64,000 nucleotides of DNA, taken from contig CAZAER010000007.1 of NCBI GenBank assembly GCA_964484195.1, positions 124,001 to 188,000 on the forward strand, given 5' to 3'. Shown here one piece after another: positions 55,113-64,000 of this stretch. Origin of the DNA: JALHOP01 sp964484195 (GTDB lineage: Bacteria; Myxococcota; XYA12-FULL-58-9; JALHOP01). Positions within the stretch are counted from its first letter, which is position 1, and each line of letters starts with the position of its first letter. Below the pieces are notes generated by a model. That model worked only from the letters and a program-made list of their open reading frames with translations. It was not told where the DNA came from and made no database searches. The position numbers were made by a program, and so were the translations under genes.

Positions 55113-55334
55113 TTAGGCCGTCGGGCGAACGCCCTGAGCCTGAAGACCCTTCTGGCCGCGAACGACGTCGAATACGACGCGCTGACCCTCGGCAAGAGTC
55201 TTGAAGCCCGAGCCTTCAATGGCCGAGAAGTGCACGAACACGTCCTCAGAGCCATTCGCCGGCGTAATGAAGCCGAAGCCCTTCGCGTCGTTGAACCACT
55301 TCACAGTACCTTCTTGGGAATTACCCTGCTGCAT
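55113..55334 (-). CDS. Cold-shock protein (CSD family)
   Basis: 73 residues. The RNA-binding motifs KGFGFI (18-23) and VFVHF (32-36) are intact, and the five-strand barrel is of normal length. CspA-type proteins bind single-stranded RNA and melt secondary structure after cold shock or during growth. The upstream 359 bp are non-coding and begin with two hairpins in the leader, as expected of cold-shock genes. Strong intrinsic terminator downstream, so it is monocistronic. Confidence 0.96.
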   Translation of the reverse strand: MQQGNSQEGTVKWFNDAKGFGFITPANGSEDVFVHFSAIEGSGFKTLAEGQRVVFDVVRGQKGLQAQGVRPTA

Positions 55335-55693
55335 CTCAAACTCACTCTTTTCAAAAACGCGCTAACACGCGTTGCGCATGGAAACCATGCGGTGTTCTTT
55401 CAAGCTCGAGGTGGGATGAAGGAGCTACGATACAACCTGGAGCACTTCATTCTATCTATGCCGCGTGGACGCGGCGTCGACGCCAGCCCTAGCCCGAGAG
55501 CACGTGTTTCCCCGACATACAGGGTTCACGTACTCCCTGACGCGTTTACGCTAAAGCCGTTTAAGTTGGCAAGTGTTCTTTTTTGGGAGGAGACCGGCCC
55601 GGCCGCGTGAAACGGCCTCCCGCGCGATTTTTCCTTCGATTCGACGGGGATGTTAGGAGATGAAGAGGTTTCGATTCTGAAGGGCCAAACGTT
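55335..55693. promoter_or_regulatory. Intergenic region with structured cold-shock leader and start of the lipase transcript
   Basis: 359 bp between divergent genes, no coding sequence seen. On the minus strand, 22 to 57 bases upstream of the cold-shock ATG, are two adjacent hairpins: CGCATGG/CCATGCG (55375-55391, 3-nt loop) and AACGCG/CGCGTT (55356-55373, 6-nt loop). They probably sit in the leader RNA. The right-hand 200 bp hold no clear promoter I can name. Confidence 0.55.
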
Positions 55694-56827
55694 TTGCGCG
55701 AGAGCCACCGCATCTTCCTGGTGCCCGGCTTCTTCGGGTTCGCGAACCTAGGGGAGCTGCTCTACTTCTCGCACGTCTGCGAGTTCCTCTCCGAGGTGTT
55801 CGCCGAGCACGGCATGCACGCCGAGATCATCCCCGTGCATACCTTTCCCACCGCATCGATCCGCGAGCGGGCCCGCCGCCTCCTCGAAGTGGTCAACGAC
55901 GCCGCCGGCCACGATGACGGTCCCATCCACATCATCGGCCATTCGAGTGGCGGTCTCGATGTGCGCCTCATGGTGTCGCCCCACGCCCAGCTCGGCGAGG
56001 GGCTCGACGTCGAGCGGCTGGCAAACCGCGTCCGCACCGTGGTGACCTTGGCGACCCCGCATCATGGGACCCCGCTCGCGACCTACTTCAACACCATGTT
56101 CGGCTCGCGAATTTTGCGGCTGATGTCGCTCTCGACGATGTACGTCCTGCGCTATGGCAGGCTGCCGCTGTCGTTCTTGCTCAAGCTCGGTGGCTTGCTC
56201 GCCCGGGCCGACTCGCTCCTGCGCCGGGCCAACGGTGTGCTCGACCAGCTTTTCACGCAGCTCTTGAGCGACCTCTCCGAGGATCGGCATCGCGCGCTCA
56301 CCAGCTTCTTCAACGAGGTGAGCGGCGACCAATCGCTCATTGGTCAGCTCACACCCGAAGGTCTCGATCTGTTCAACGCCGGCACCGTCGATCGCCCGAG
56401 TGTCCGCTATGGCTGTGTGGTGACCATGGCCAAGCCGCCGACCATGCGGGCGCGTCTGGCTCTCGGACCGGACCTCTACGGTCAGGTGACGCACACCGCG
56501 TTTGCTTGGCTCTATCGCCGCAACTCGGAGATGCCGCCGAATCGCGTCGCCAGGCTCACGCCCAAGCAGAGCATGAAGCTGCGCGCGTCGTTCGGGCGCA
56601 TTCCCACGCCCGAGGACAACGACGGCATCGTACCGACATTGTCACAGCCCTGGGGTGAGGTGATCACGGCGGTACAGGCGGACCACCTCGACATCATCGG
56701 TCACTTCGATGACCGCGCTCACTATCCGCCGCACTACGACTGGTTGGTGACCGGGAGCGCCTTCGACCGCCGGCGCTTCGAGCGTCTATGGAGCAATGTC
56801 GCCGCGTTCATCGCGGAGCAGCGTTAG
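55694..56827 (+). CDS. Alpha/beta-hydrolase (lipase/esterase type)
   Basis: 377 residues from a TTG at 55694 (AAGG upstream). The nucleophile elbow is GHSSGG (S84 at residues 82-86). The triad is completed by D in EDNDGIVP and H in ADHLDIIGH near the C-terminus. The oxyanion region FLVPGFFG is near the N-terminus. A cap helix segment (~120-200) suggests an esterase or lipase for lipid-like substrates. No signal peptide, so it is cytoplasmic or unusually exported. It converges with the second alpha/beta-hydrolase with 20 bp overlap. Confidence 0.88.
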   Translation: MRESHRIFLVPGFFGFANLGELLYFSHVCEFLSEVFAEHGMHAEIIPVHTFPTASIRERARRLLEVVNDAAGHDDGPIHIIGHSSGGLDVRLMVSPHAQLGEGLDVERLANRVRTVVTLATPHHGTPLATYFNTMFGSRILRLMSLSTMYVLRYGRLPLSFLLKLGGLLARADSLLRRANGVLDQLFTQLLSDLSEDRHRALTSFFNEVSGDQSLIGQLTPEGLDLFNAGTVDRPSVRYGCVVTMAKPPTMRARLALGPDLYGQVTHTAFAWLYRRNSEMPPNRVARLTPKQSMKLRASFGRIPTPEDNDGIVPTLSQPWGEVITAVQADHLDIIGHFDDRAHYPPHYDWLVTGSAFDRRRFERLWSNVAAFIAEQR

Positions 56828-57926
56828 CGACGCGCGGCACAGGCTCGGTGAGCGCGCGGACGACGCGCTCGATGGGCTCGCGCTCATCGAGGAACGACGT
56901 GTGCGTGCCCGCGACCTGCGGCATGACCGCGTCATAAGCGCGCAGCAAAGCTTCCGCCGGGTTCTGACTGCGCAGTTCCTCGCGTAGTCGCGCGCGCAGC
57001 GCTGGTCCGTGGACGTCATGCTCGAGGGCACGGGCATAGTTGCGGGCCCGCGGCCGCTCCGGCAACGGGCCACCGGCGAGATAGCTCGCGATGGCGGACT
57101 GATCGTGGGCGTCGAAGTCGTGGGCTCGGCGGGTCACGGTGCTCATGCGGTCTGTCCGGTACGCAGCCGTGTTCGAAAAGGTGACGTTCGAGAGGCCGGT
57201 GGCGTAGAGGCCTTCGAACATCGCGCTCGAGCCGCGCATGTCGTAGTAGCCAGCCATGCCGATGAGGCGCATGACGAAGAGCGCGATGGGATTCGTCCAC
57301 GCCCAGAAGCGCGACTCGTGGATGTAGCCGTCGAGCGGCGTGTCGAGGGTTTGTACCCGCACGCTGGGAAAGCCTGCGCCTGGGACGCCCGCCTGTGCGA
57401 GCGTGTTCATGGCGACGCGCGTGACGATGCCGCCCATGCTGTGCGCGACGATGTCGAGCGGTTGATCGCGGTGTTGGCTTTGCGTTGCCAGGCCGCGGAG
57501 CGCGTTCGCGAGGTGCTCACCATTGACGCTCGTGAGCTCGCCGGTGTCGTTGTACTGGAAGAAGTAGACCTGACGCCCAGCGGCGGTGAGGCGGTCTGCT
57601 AAAGCGGTCAGCTCTTCGCCCGAGCCGCGCATGCCGTGCACCAGCACCACGGGGCGCGCCTGCGGATCGAAGCGTCCGTAAGCAACCAGCGACGGTCCTT
57701 GGTCGTGCAGCACCCGGTGCTCGAAGAGCTCGGTCACCCGCGAGGTGACGAGCGGCCGCTTGAATGCGGCGTCGAGGGGACTCGCAACGGCGCGTTGCCG
57801 GCTGTCGGGCATCCCTTCGTCGGCGAGGGGAGTGTCCCGCTCGGGCGTCACGGGCGTGGCGTCGACGTCGCGCTGCGCCGGGAGCTGACCGGTGTGATCC
57901 GGTCTGATGCTGCGAAGACCAACCAT
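56808..57926 (-). CDS. Alpha/beta-hydrolase with N-terminal disordered extension
   Basis: 372 residues from the ATG at 57926. The first ~60 residues are polar and without signal (HTGQLPAQRDVDATP). The hydrolase core has oxyanion region VVLVHGMRGSG (about 93-103), nucleophile elbow AHSMGG (S163, 161-166), and a C-terminal TGLSNVTFSNTAA segment. The sequence resembles lipases acting on triglycerides or acyl compounds. Its last 20 bp overlap the convergent first hydrolase. It may have a non-classical secretion signal. Confidence 0.82.
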   Translation of the reverse strand: MVGLRSIRPDHTGQLPAQRDVDATPVTPERDTPLADEGMPDSRQRAVASPLDAAFKRPLVTSRVTELFEHRVLHDQGPSLVAYGRFDPQARPVVLVHGMRGSGEELTALADRLTAAGRQVYFFQYNDTGELTSVNGEHLANALRGLATQSQHRDQPLDIVAHSMGGIVTRVAMNTLAQAGVPGAGFPSVRVQTLDTPLDGYIHESRFWAWTNPIALFVMRLIGMAGYYDMRGSSAMFEGLYATGLSNVTFSNTAAYRTDRMSTVTRRAHDFDAHDQSAIASYLAGGPLPERPRARNYARALEHDVHGPALRARLREELRSQNPAEALLRAYDAVMPQVAGTHTSFLDEREPIERVVRALTEPVPRVANAAPR

Positions 57927-57971
57927 ACTGCTGCAAGGAGCGTACACGAAACGGCCGCGGGCGGCTCCTAC

Positions 57972-58907
57972 TCAGAACTGCCCGAAAACGCTGACCCCTG
58001 TCGTCGTGTCAGTCACCTGCGGCAAGAGGCTCAGCTTCAGCTCGCTCTTGGGCACGGGATTCCATTCGTAGTGCAAATACGTGGGGATGGCGTAACCGGC
58101 GGCGAGACCAATGAGCGTGCCGAGCATCACGTCGCTTACGTAGTGTTTGTCTGCCATCATGCGCAGCACGCCCTGAATGCCGGTGAGCGTGAGCATGCTG
58201 CCGCAGGCGAAGTCGTCCCAAAAACCCCCGCCGTAGAGCGGCACGTGTTGGTGATGGGCGCACGTGAGCCCGGCCGCGGTGGCGACCACCGAGACATGCC
58301 CCGAGAGGAAGCTCGAATAGTTGCCGAACGCTTGGATGTTGTCGCAGCCGTAGTAGTAACCCGGGTCGGTGGAACAGCGCGCGAGCGCCGGGCGGTCGCG
58401 GGCGACGAAGCGATGGCCCATGCGCACGATGAGCGTCGAGACCGCGAAGGCCTGAACGTTCATCATGCTCATCTGCCACATGGTCTCGGGGTCGCGGTGG
58501 ATGATGAGCGGCACTAGGACGCCGTCGAGCAGATAGGGATACCACTGCGAGTTGAAGAGGATGTGGTCGCTGATGTCGGCGGCTTCGTCGCGGCCGTGCA
58601 CGGTGTTGAGACTGAAGAAGTCCGCGATGGGCCCTTCGAACTGATTGCGACCGCCAATGCTCACCAGCCGCTCCTGAACGTTGAGCTGCTCGAAGCCGAT
58701 GAGCACGCCCGCGGTGGCGACGGTGCCGGCGTAGTCCCAGAGACCGAACTTGCGCCAGTGGGGCTGCCAGAGCTCGTTCTTCCAGAAGCCTTTTTCCGCC
58801 GCTGGCTCGAGAGCGGGGGTCTCCTCCGCGTTGGGGGGCGGGAGGACGGCATCAGGATTTTCGCCTTGCGCCAAAAGAACGGCGACGCAGAGTAACGCGA
58901 CCGACAT
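57972..58907 (-). CDS. PAP2-superfamily phosphatase (exported or membrane)
   Basis: 311 residues from the ATG at 58907 (a TTG at 58916 is an alternative). Signal-like N-terminus MSVALLCVAVLLAQG. The three PAP2 motifs are present: RDRP (170-173), SGH (202-204, in FLSGHVSV), and a third with MADKHYVSDVMLG (His base and Asp). Such enzymes dephosphorylate lipids such as phosphatidic acid, undecaprenyl-PP or sphingoid phosphates. Only a few helices are hydrophobic, so it may be periplasmic rather than a six-helix membrane type. Substrate unknown. Confidence 0.88.
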   Translation of the reverse strand: MSVALLCVAVLLAQGENPDAVLPPPNAEETPALEPAAEKGFWKNELWQPHWRKFGLWDYAGTVATAGVLIGFEQLNVQERLVSIGGRNQFEGPIADFFSLNTVHGRDEAADISDHILFNSQWYPYLLDGVLVPLIIHRDPETMWQMSMMNVQAFAVSTLIVRMGHRFVARDRPALARCSTDPGYYYGCDNIQAFGNYSSFLSGHVSVVATAAGLTCAHHQHVPLYGGGFWDDFACGSMLTLTGIQGVLRMMADKHYVSDVMLGTLIGLAAGYAIPTYLHYEWNPVPKSELKLSLLPQVTDTTTGVSVFGQF

Positions 58908-58971
58908 CAGGACCAAGCTATATCGTGCACAACCCTAGAGAAAGACCGCACTCGAGTGTTAGGGCGGAACG

Positions 58972-61113
58972 ATGAGCGCTCTCGACCAACTTTCCGAGCT
59001 CGTCGGCCTCTCGCGCGCCTATCACGACATCTACGGAGCCGAGCGCGTGACCACCTCGGAGACCCAGCGCGCTTTGCTCGCGGCCATGGGGTTTGCCGTC
59101 GACGATACCGCCGCGCTCGAGGCCGCGGTGGTTGCCCTGCGCGAGCGCCCCTGGCGAGAGCTTACGGCTCCCGTCTCCGTCCAACGCACGGGAGACCGCC
59201 TGCACGTATTGATCACGGCGTCGCGTAGCGCGCGCGTCAAATGGCGGTTGGTTTGTGAGGACGGAGCGGTCCATGCGGCGGAAGCCGTCGACCTCCAGGT
59301 CGTCGACGAGCGTGACGGGCGTGCGCGCCTGCGCCTCGATCTGCCGGAAGTGGCCATCGGCTATCACGACCTCTTCGTCGAAGCCGGGGAGCAGAGCGCC
59401 CAGCACCGCCTGATTGTCGCGCCCCGCGCCTGTCACGTGCCTCCGGTCTTGAACGCGGGTGGACGCGGCTGGGGCACTGCGGTGCAAATCTACGCGTTGC
59501 GTACCCAAACATCGTGGGGCATCGGCGACTACGGGGACTTGGCAGAGCTGGCGCGCGTCATGGGGAGCGCCGGCGCGAGCTTCGTCGGTGTCTCGCCGCT
59601 GCACGCATCTTTTCCGCATCGGCCTGGGGATGCTTCACCCTACAGTCCGTCATCGCGGTTGTTTCTCAACTGGATCTACATCGACGTCGAGTCGGTGCCG
59701 GATTACACGGCGTCGAGCGCGGCGCGCGAGCTAGTGGCCTCACCCGAGGTCCAAGCCGAGCTCGCTGCGGTGCGTGGCGCGGAACTCATCGACTATGCGG
59801 CCGTGGGCAAGCTCAAGCGGCGCGTCCTCGAGCTCGCTTACCGTTGCTTTCGCGAGAACCACCTCGAGAGCGGCGATGGCAGGGCGCAGAGCTTTCGTGC
59901 TTTCGTCGACGCTGGCGGCGAGCGCTTGCGGCAGCATGTGACGTACGAGGCGCTGCAAGATCATCTCTTCGCCCGCGACGCCGGCGCCTGGGGATGGCCG
60001 GTCTGGCCGGCGCAGTATCGTGAGCCGGATGCTCCAGCCGTCACGACGTTCGCCAACGACCATCGCGAGCGCGTCGAGTTCTTCGCATACTTGCAGTGGA
60101 TCGCCGATGCCCAGCTTGCACGCGCCGCCGCCACCGCGAAGGGCGCGGGCATGCGCATCGGCCTGTACATCGACCTCGCGGTGGGCGTCGACCGGGCGGG
60201 CTCGGAGACCTGGGCCTCGAGCGATGTTTACGCGACGGCCGCGAGCGTCGGCGCGCCGCCGGACGAGCTGGCGCTGAAGGGGCAAAACTGGGGCCTCCCA
60301 CCTCTCATTCCGGAGCGGCTGCGCGATTCCGCCTATGCGCCGCTGGTCGCGACCTTGCGCCAGTGCATGAAACACGCGGGCGCGCTGCGGATGGATCATG
60401 TCATGGCGCTCTTACGTCTGTTCTGGGTGCCCCCGGGTCGGGACGCCACGGACGGTGCTTACGTCTACTATCCCTTCCGCGATTTGCTGGGGATCTTGGC
60501 GCTCGAGAGCATCCGCAACCAATGCCTGGTCATCGGCGAAGACCTGGGCACCGTGCCCGACGAGGTGCGCTCCGCTTTGGCGGAACACCAAGTGCTCTCG
60601 TACCGCGTCTTCTACTTCGAGCAAGAGCACGACTATCGTCCGAAGCCGCCCGAGCACTACCCGCGCTGCGCCTTGGTGACCGCGAGCACCCACGACCTTC
60701 CGACCCTCAAGGGTTTCTGGGAGAGGCGTGACCTGGCGTTGCGCGCCGAGCTCGACCTCTACCCGTCGGTGGACATGCGCGGCCGCCAAGAGCACGGCCG
60801 CACCGTGCAAAAGCAGCGCATCTTGGGGGCGCTCGCCGAGCGTCAGCTCGCAACCTACGACGAAGCGAGCTTCAACGCCCCGCTCACCCAAGAGATGGTG
60901 CGCGCCGTCTACACGTATCTTGCGCGCACGCCGTCGTGGTTGCTCGCCGTGCAGCTCGAGGACGTCCTCGGCGTGCTCGAACAGGCCAACCTTCCGGGAA
61001 CCGTGCACGAGCATCCCAACTGGCGGCGGCGCTTGCCCATCAGCGTTGCCGAGATCGGCGCCTCGCCGGGGTTTGCCTTGCTCGCCGAGGCCTTGCGTCG
61101 CGAGGGCAGGTAG
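58972..61113 (+). CDS. malQ: 4-alpha-glucanotransferase (amylomaltase, GH77)
   Basis: 713 residues. GH77 hallmarks in order: TSWGIGDYGDLAEL, GVSPLHASFPHRPGDASPYSPSSR, GLYIDLAVGVD (nucleophile region), ALRMDHVMALLRLFWVP, VIGEDLGTVP and TASTHDLPTLKGFW. An N-terminal ~130-residue domain is typical of the longer MalQ. The enzyme moves glucan chains between malto-oligosaccharides in glycogen/maltodextrin metabolism. The GH15 gene follows 18 bp downstream, so both are likely one operon. Confidence 0.95.
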   Translation: MSALDQLSELVGLSRAYHDIYGAERVTTSETQRALLAAMGFAVDDTAALEAAVVALRERPWRELTAPVSVQRTGDRLHVLITASRSARVKWRLVCEDGAVHAAEAVDLQVVDERDGRARLRLDLPEVAIGYHDLFVEAGEQSAQHRLIVAPRACHVPPVLNAGGRGWGTAVQIYALRTQTSWGIGDYGDLAELARVMGSAGASFVGVSPLHASFPHRPGDASPYSPSSRLFLNWIYIDVESVPDYTASSAARELVASPEVQAELAAVRGAELIDYAAVGKLKRRVLELAYRCFRENHLESGDGRAQSFRAFVDAGGERLRQHVTYEALQDHLFARDAGAWGWPVWPAQYREPDAPAVTTFANDHRERVEFFAYLQWIADAQLARAAATAKGAGMRIGLYIDLAVGVDRAGSETWASSDVYATAASVGAPPDELALKGQNWGLPPLIPERLRDSAYAPLVATLRQCMKHAGALRMDHVMALLRLFWVPPGRDATDGAYVYYPFRDLLGILALESIRNQCLVIGEDLGTVPDEVRSALAEHQVLSYRVFYFEQEHDYRPKPPEHYPRCALVTASTHDLPTLKGFWERRDLALRAELDLYPSVDMRGRQEHGRTVQKQRILGALAERQLATYDEASFNAPLTQEMVRAVYTYLARTPSWLLAVQLEDVLGVLEQANLPGTVHEHPNWRRRLPISVAEIGASPGFALLAEALRREGR

Positions 61114-61131
61114 CAAAAGGTCCGGGGAACC

Positions 61132-62910
61132 ATGGCGCTACGCATCGAAGACTACGCGTTGATCGGGGACTGTGAGTCCGCGGCGCTGGTAGGGCGTAAC
61201 GGCTCGATCGACTGGCTGTGCTGGCCGCGCTTCGACTCGCCTGCGTGTTTCGCGCGCCTCTTGGGTGACGCGGACAACGGCCACTGGCAGATCTTGCCCG
61301 AAGACCCCGTGAAGAAGTCGCGGCGCCGATACCGCGACGGCACCTTGATCCTCGAAAGCGACTACCTCTGCGATAGCGGACAGGTTCGCGTCATCGACTT
61401 CATGCCGCCGCGCGACCGGCTGAGTGACATCGTTCGTTTGGTGATCGGCATCGAGGGCGAGGTGCCGATGCGCTCGGAGCTGCGGCTGCGCTTCGACTAC
61501 GGCGCGGTGGTGCCGTGGGTGACGCGGCTCGAAGATGGCGCCCTGCGCGCGGTCGCGGGACCCGACATGGTGATCCTCCGGACGCAGGCGGCCCACCACG
61601 GCGTCGACCACATGACGCAAAGTGTGTTCACCGTCCGCAAAGGCGAACAGGTGCCGTTCGTGCTGACGTATGCGCCGTCGCACGGGGCGGTCCCGGATTC
61701 GATCGACCCGCTGACGCAGCTCGCCGACACCGAACGCTTCTGGCGCGACTGGTCGGGGCGATGCCTCGGCACCGGCCCGTATATCGACCTCATCCGTCGC
61801 TCGCTCATCACCTTGAAGGCGCTCACGTACGCGCCGACGGGCGGCATCATCGCGGCGGCAACGACGTCCTTGCCCGAGCTCATCGGTGGCAGCCGCAACT
61901 GGGACTATCGCTATTGCTGGCTGCGCGATGCGGCGTTGACGCTCGAAGCCCTGCTCGAGGCCGGTTACACAGAAGAAGCCGTATCGTTCCGCGACTGGCT
62001 CATGCGCGCCGCCGCCAACAGTCCCGACCACCTCCAAATCATGTACGGCCTCGCGGGCGAGCGTCGGCTTACCGAGCTCGAGCTGCCGTGGCTTGCGGGG
62101 TACGCCGACTCCAAGCCGGTGCGCACCGGTAACGCCGCCGCGGAGCAGTTCCAGCTCGATGTCTACGGCGAGATCGCCGACGCCACCGCCAAGACACTCG
62201 CGGCCGGCGCGCCCCCTGACGACGTCGACTACCGCTTGCACCAAAGCATCGTTCGTCACCTCGAAGGTGTCTGGCGACAACCCGACTACGGCATCTGGGA
62301 AGTGCGGGGGCAACCGCAGCACTTCACCTATTCGAAGGTCATGGTTTGGGTAGCGTTCGACCGCGCCATCAAGGCGGCTGAGGACAAAGAAGACGGCGAT
62401 GCTCCGCTATCGCGTTGGCGTGCCATCCGCGAGGCGGTGCACGCCGAGATCTGCGAGCGTGCTTGGAACGAAGGCATCGGTGCGTTCACCCAGGCCTATG
62501 GCAGCCCGCTGCTCGATGCCGCGGTGCTGCGGATGCCTCATGTCGGCTTTCTACCAGCGACCGATCCGCGCATGGTGAGCACGGTTGCGGTCATCGAGAA
62601 GCGCCTCTCGGTCGACGGCTTCATCAGGCGTTACGACACGGCGCGCGTCGACGACGGCTTGGGGCAGGGCGAAGGCGTGTTCCTCGCCTGCAGCTTCTGG
62701 CTGGTCGACAACCTGATCATGCAGGGCCGCATCGACGAAGCCGAGGTGATGTTCGCCAAGCTCGCCGCGGTCTGTAACGACGTCGGCTTGCTCGCCGAAG
62801 AATACGATCCACGAACCGGCTCGCAGCTCGGCAATTTCCCACAGGCGTTCTCGCACGTCGCTTTCGTTGGGACGGCGCGGCGGCTGCAACGAGCGCGTGA
62901 GAGGCGCTGA
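61132..62910 (+). CDS. Glycoside hydrolase family 15 protein (glucoamylase/trehalase type)
   Basis: 592 residues. The N-terminal beta-domain (YALIGDCESAALVGRNGSIDWLCWPRFDSP) and the catalytic alpha/alpha barrel (GGSRNWDYRYCWLRDAALTLEALLEAGY, later ELPWLAGYADS and EEYDPRTGSQLGNFPQAFSHVA) match bacterial GH15. It hydrolyses alpha-glucosides such as maltodextrin or trehalose. Two catalytic Glu are expected; the second is likely in LAEEYDP. No signal peptide, so it acts in the cytoplasm. It lies between malQ and the SppA-like gene, whose ATG directly follows its stop. Confidence 0.93.
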   Translation: MALRIEDYALIGDCESAALVGRNGSIDWLCWPRFDSPACFARLLGDADNGHWQILPEDPVKKSRRRYRDGTLILESDYLCDSGQVRVIDFMPPRDRLSDIVRLVIGIEGEVPMRSELRLRFDYGAVVPWVTRLEDGALRAVAGPDMVILRTQAAHHGVDHMTQSVFTVRKGEQVPFVLTYAPSHGAVPDSIDPLTQLADTERFWRDWSGRCLGTGPYIDLIRRSLITLKALTYAPTGGIIAAATTSLPELIGGSRNWDYRYCWLRDAALTLEALLEAGYTEEAVSFRDWLMRAAANSPDHLQIMYGLAGERRLTELELPWLAGYADSKPVRTGNAAAEQFQLDVYGEIADATAKTLAAGAPPDDVDYRLHQSIVRHLEGVWRQPDYGIWEVRGQPQHFTYSKVMVWVAFDRAIKAAEDKEDGDAPLSRWRAIREAVHAEICERAWNEGIGAFTQAYGSPLLDAAVLRMPHVGFLPATDPRMVSTVAVIEKRLSVDGFIRRYDTARVDDGLGQGEGVFLACSFWLVDNLIMQGRIDEAEVMFAKLAAVCNDVGLLAEEYDPRTGSQLGNFPQAFSHVAFVGTARRLQRARERR

Positions 62911-64000
62911 ATGATCATCGTCATGTACGTTTTGGCGGCCGTCGGCAGCCTCGTCGTTCTCGGTTTGCTCCTCGGTGGCATCGTTGCCCTCTGGCGCTGG
63001 CGGCGCCGCAAGAAGCTGCCCGGAGCCATGTTGCTCGAGCTGGATTTGCATGGCGCCTTCGTCGAGCGCTCACCCCAGATGCGGCTCGGCAAGCTCCTCG
63101 GCGGCGACGAGAGCACCACGGTTCGTTCCGTCGTCACTGCGCTCGACAAGGCGCGGCAGGACGAGCGCGTGAAGGGGCTCGTCGTACGTGTCGGGGCACC
63201 AATCATCGCCCCCGCCCATGCGCAGGAGCTGCGCGATGCATTGATTCGCTTTCGCGATAGTGGACGCCAAACCGTGGCCACTGCCGACACCTTCGGCGAA
63301 GGCGCATCGGGAAACTTGAGCTACTACTTGGCGAGCGCCTGCGCCGAGATCTACCTGCAGCCATCGGGCGAGGTGGGCGTCATGGGACTGCGTCTCGAAC
63401 AACCGTTCGTGAAGCGGGCGTTGCAGAACCTCGGCGTCGTGCCGCGCATCGGCCAACGCGAAAGCTACAAGAACGCTCCCAACACGTTCTTGGAGAGTGG
63501 GCTCACCGAGGCGCATCGCGAATCGCTCACCAGTCTCGCGCACGGCGTCCTCGGCGAGCTCGCGCAGGGGATCGCGGAGGGTAGGAAGCGGCCGCGCGCC
63601 GATGTGGACGCTTGGTTTGGCGACGGACCGTTCGCGGCGGCGGACGCGAAGGCTCGCGGCCTCGTCGACGACACGCTGTATCGTGACCAGGTCTACGACA
63701 AGCTCGAGAAGACGCACGGCGACGACGTGAAGCTCGTCTTCCTCGAGCGCTACAGCGAGCGTGCCAAGGACAAGCGCGCTTCGAAGAAAGCACCAACAGT
63801 CGCGGTCATCCACGGGATTGGCGGCGTGCAACGCTTTGGCGGAGCCGACAGTCTCACGCGGCGAGGCGACACCTTCGATGCCTCCGAGGTGGCGGCGGCG
63901 ATCAGGGCGGCGCGGCGCAAGAAGAGCGTGAAGGGCGTCTTGCTGCGCGTCGACAGTCCCGGTGGATCGTACGTCGCGGCGGACACAGTCTGGCGCGAGG
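62911..64000 (+). CDS. sppA: Signal peptide peptidase SppA (67K-type), 3' end beyond window
   Basis: Open from the ATG at 62911 to the window edge (363 codons). One N-terminal membrane anchor (VMYVLAAVGSLVVLGLLLGGIVALWRW). The first ClpP-like repeat has LVVRVGAPIIAPAHAQELRDALIRFR, and ESYKNAPNTF carries the Lys likely equal to the catalytic K209 of E. coli SppA. The second repeat begins TVAVIHGIGG and continues VKGVLLRVDSPGGS. The catalytic Ser segment lies beyond the window. SppA digests leftover signal peptides in the inner membrane. ATG immediately follows the GH15 stop, so it is in the same operon. Confidence 0.9.
   Translation, partial: MIIVMYVLAAVGSLVVLGLLLGGIVALWRWRRRKKLPGAMLLELDLHGAFVERSPQMRLGKLLGGDESTTVRSVVTALDKARQDERVKGLVVRVGAPIIAPAHAQELRDALIRFRDSGRQTVATADTFGEGASGNLSYYLASACAEIYLQPSGEVGVMGLRLEQPFVKRALQNLGVVPRIGQRESYKNAPNTFLESGLTEAHRESLTSLAHGVLGELAQGIAEGRKRPRADVDAWFGDGPFAAADAKARGLVDDTLYRDQVYDKLEKTHGDDVKLVFLERYSERAKDKRASKKAPTVAVIHGIGGVQRFGGADSLTRRGDTFDASEVAAAIRAARRKKSVKGVLLRVDSPGGSYVAADTVWRE

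Overview
The window is high-G+C DNA, densely coding on both strands, and carries a short N gap at 9032-9041 that marks a scaffold join. Gene content points to a myxobacterium-like member of the Myxococcota (former Deltaproteobacteria). The evidence is two very large cysteine-rich secreted proteins built from the CDDG-type 'Myxococcus disulfide' repeat (DUF4215-like), a fibro-slime domain, many small lipoproteins, an NtrC-type sigma-54 activator, a PilZ protein and multi-domain regulatory proteins. There are no rRNA genes, no CRISPR array and no recognisable insertion sequence or prophage. This reads as chromosomal core interleaved with lineage-specific genes. Taxonomy is an inference from families only.

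Layout. 1-7 kb: a Tat-signal VOC protein (cut by the window edge), a 747-residue disulfide-repeat lipoprotein, a coupled NAD-epimerase/class A beta-lactamase pair, and a C-tail-anchored protein of unknown function. 6.5-13.1 kb: a leftward cluster with tilS, ftsH (broken by a bad contig join), folP, three lipoproteins (two of them tandem paralogues) and a small orphan. 13.2-15 kb: yceD-rpmF with recognisable promoters and a terminator, then dprA. 15-23.2 kb: an orphan sigma-54 response regulator diverging from a 1645-residue protein that joins an HExxH zincin-like motif to a degraded ABC1/UbiB-type kinase fold, then tRNA-Val, a helical orphan and a small TPR-like protein. 23.2-33.8 kb: an SDR oxidoreductase, the 2330-residue giant repeat protein, a metzincin-lectin lipoprotein and small exported proteins. 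33.8-36.4 kb: a three-gene ABC-2 exporter. 36.4-42.6 kb: a secreted beta-sandwich lipoprotein, lon, a TetR regulator and a GT51 glycosyltransferase with a long exported N-terminus. 42.6-46.3 kb: Nudix, a redoxin, tpx, two overlapping small genes and TerC. 46.3-54 kb: a leftward series of regulatory or envelope proteins, including an apparent pseudo-protease/pseudo-receiver pair, a beta-barrel/lipoprotein pair, a propeller-like lipoprotein and a coiled-coil orphan. 54-58.9 kb: ogt, PilZ, a cold-shock protein with a structured leader, two alpha/beta hydrolases and a PAP2 phosphatase. 59-64 kb: malQ, a GH15 glucohydrolase and the start of sppA.

Functional picture. Several housekeeping blocks are conventional: tRNA modification, folate synthesis, FtsH and Lon proteolysis, L32, DprA, peroxide defence, DNA-alkylation repair and alpha-glucan metabolism. 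Around them is a large investment in the cell envelope: about ten predicted lipoproteins, disulfide-rich surface proteins, an exporter and peptidoglycan polymerisation. The most unusual items are the zincin/ABC1 fusion beside its divergent sigma-54 regulator, and the 46.4-49.6 kb gene pair in which the protease and receiver domains have lost their catalytic residues. Convergent genes here often share or nearly share stop codons.
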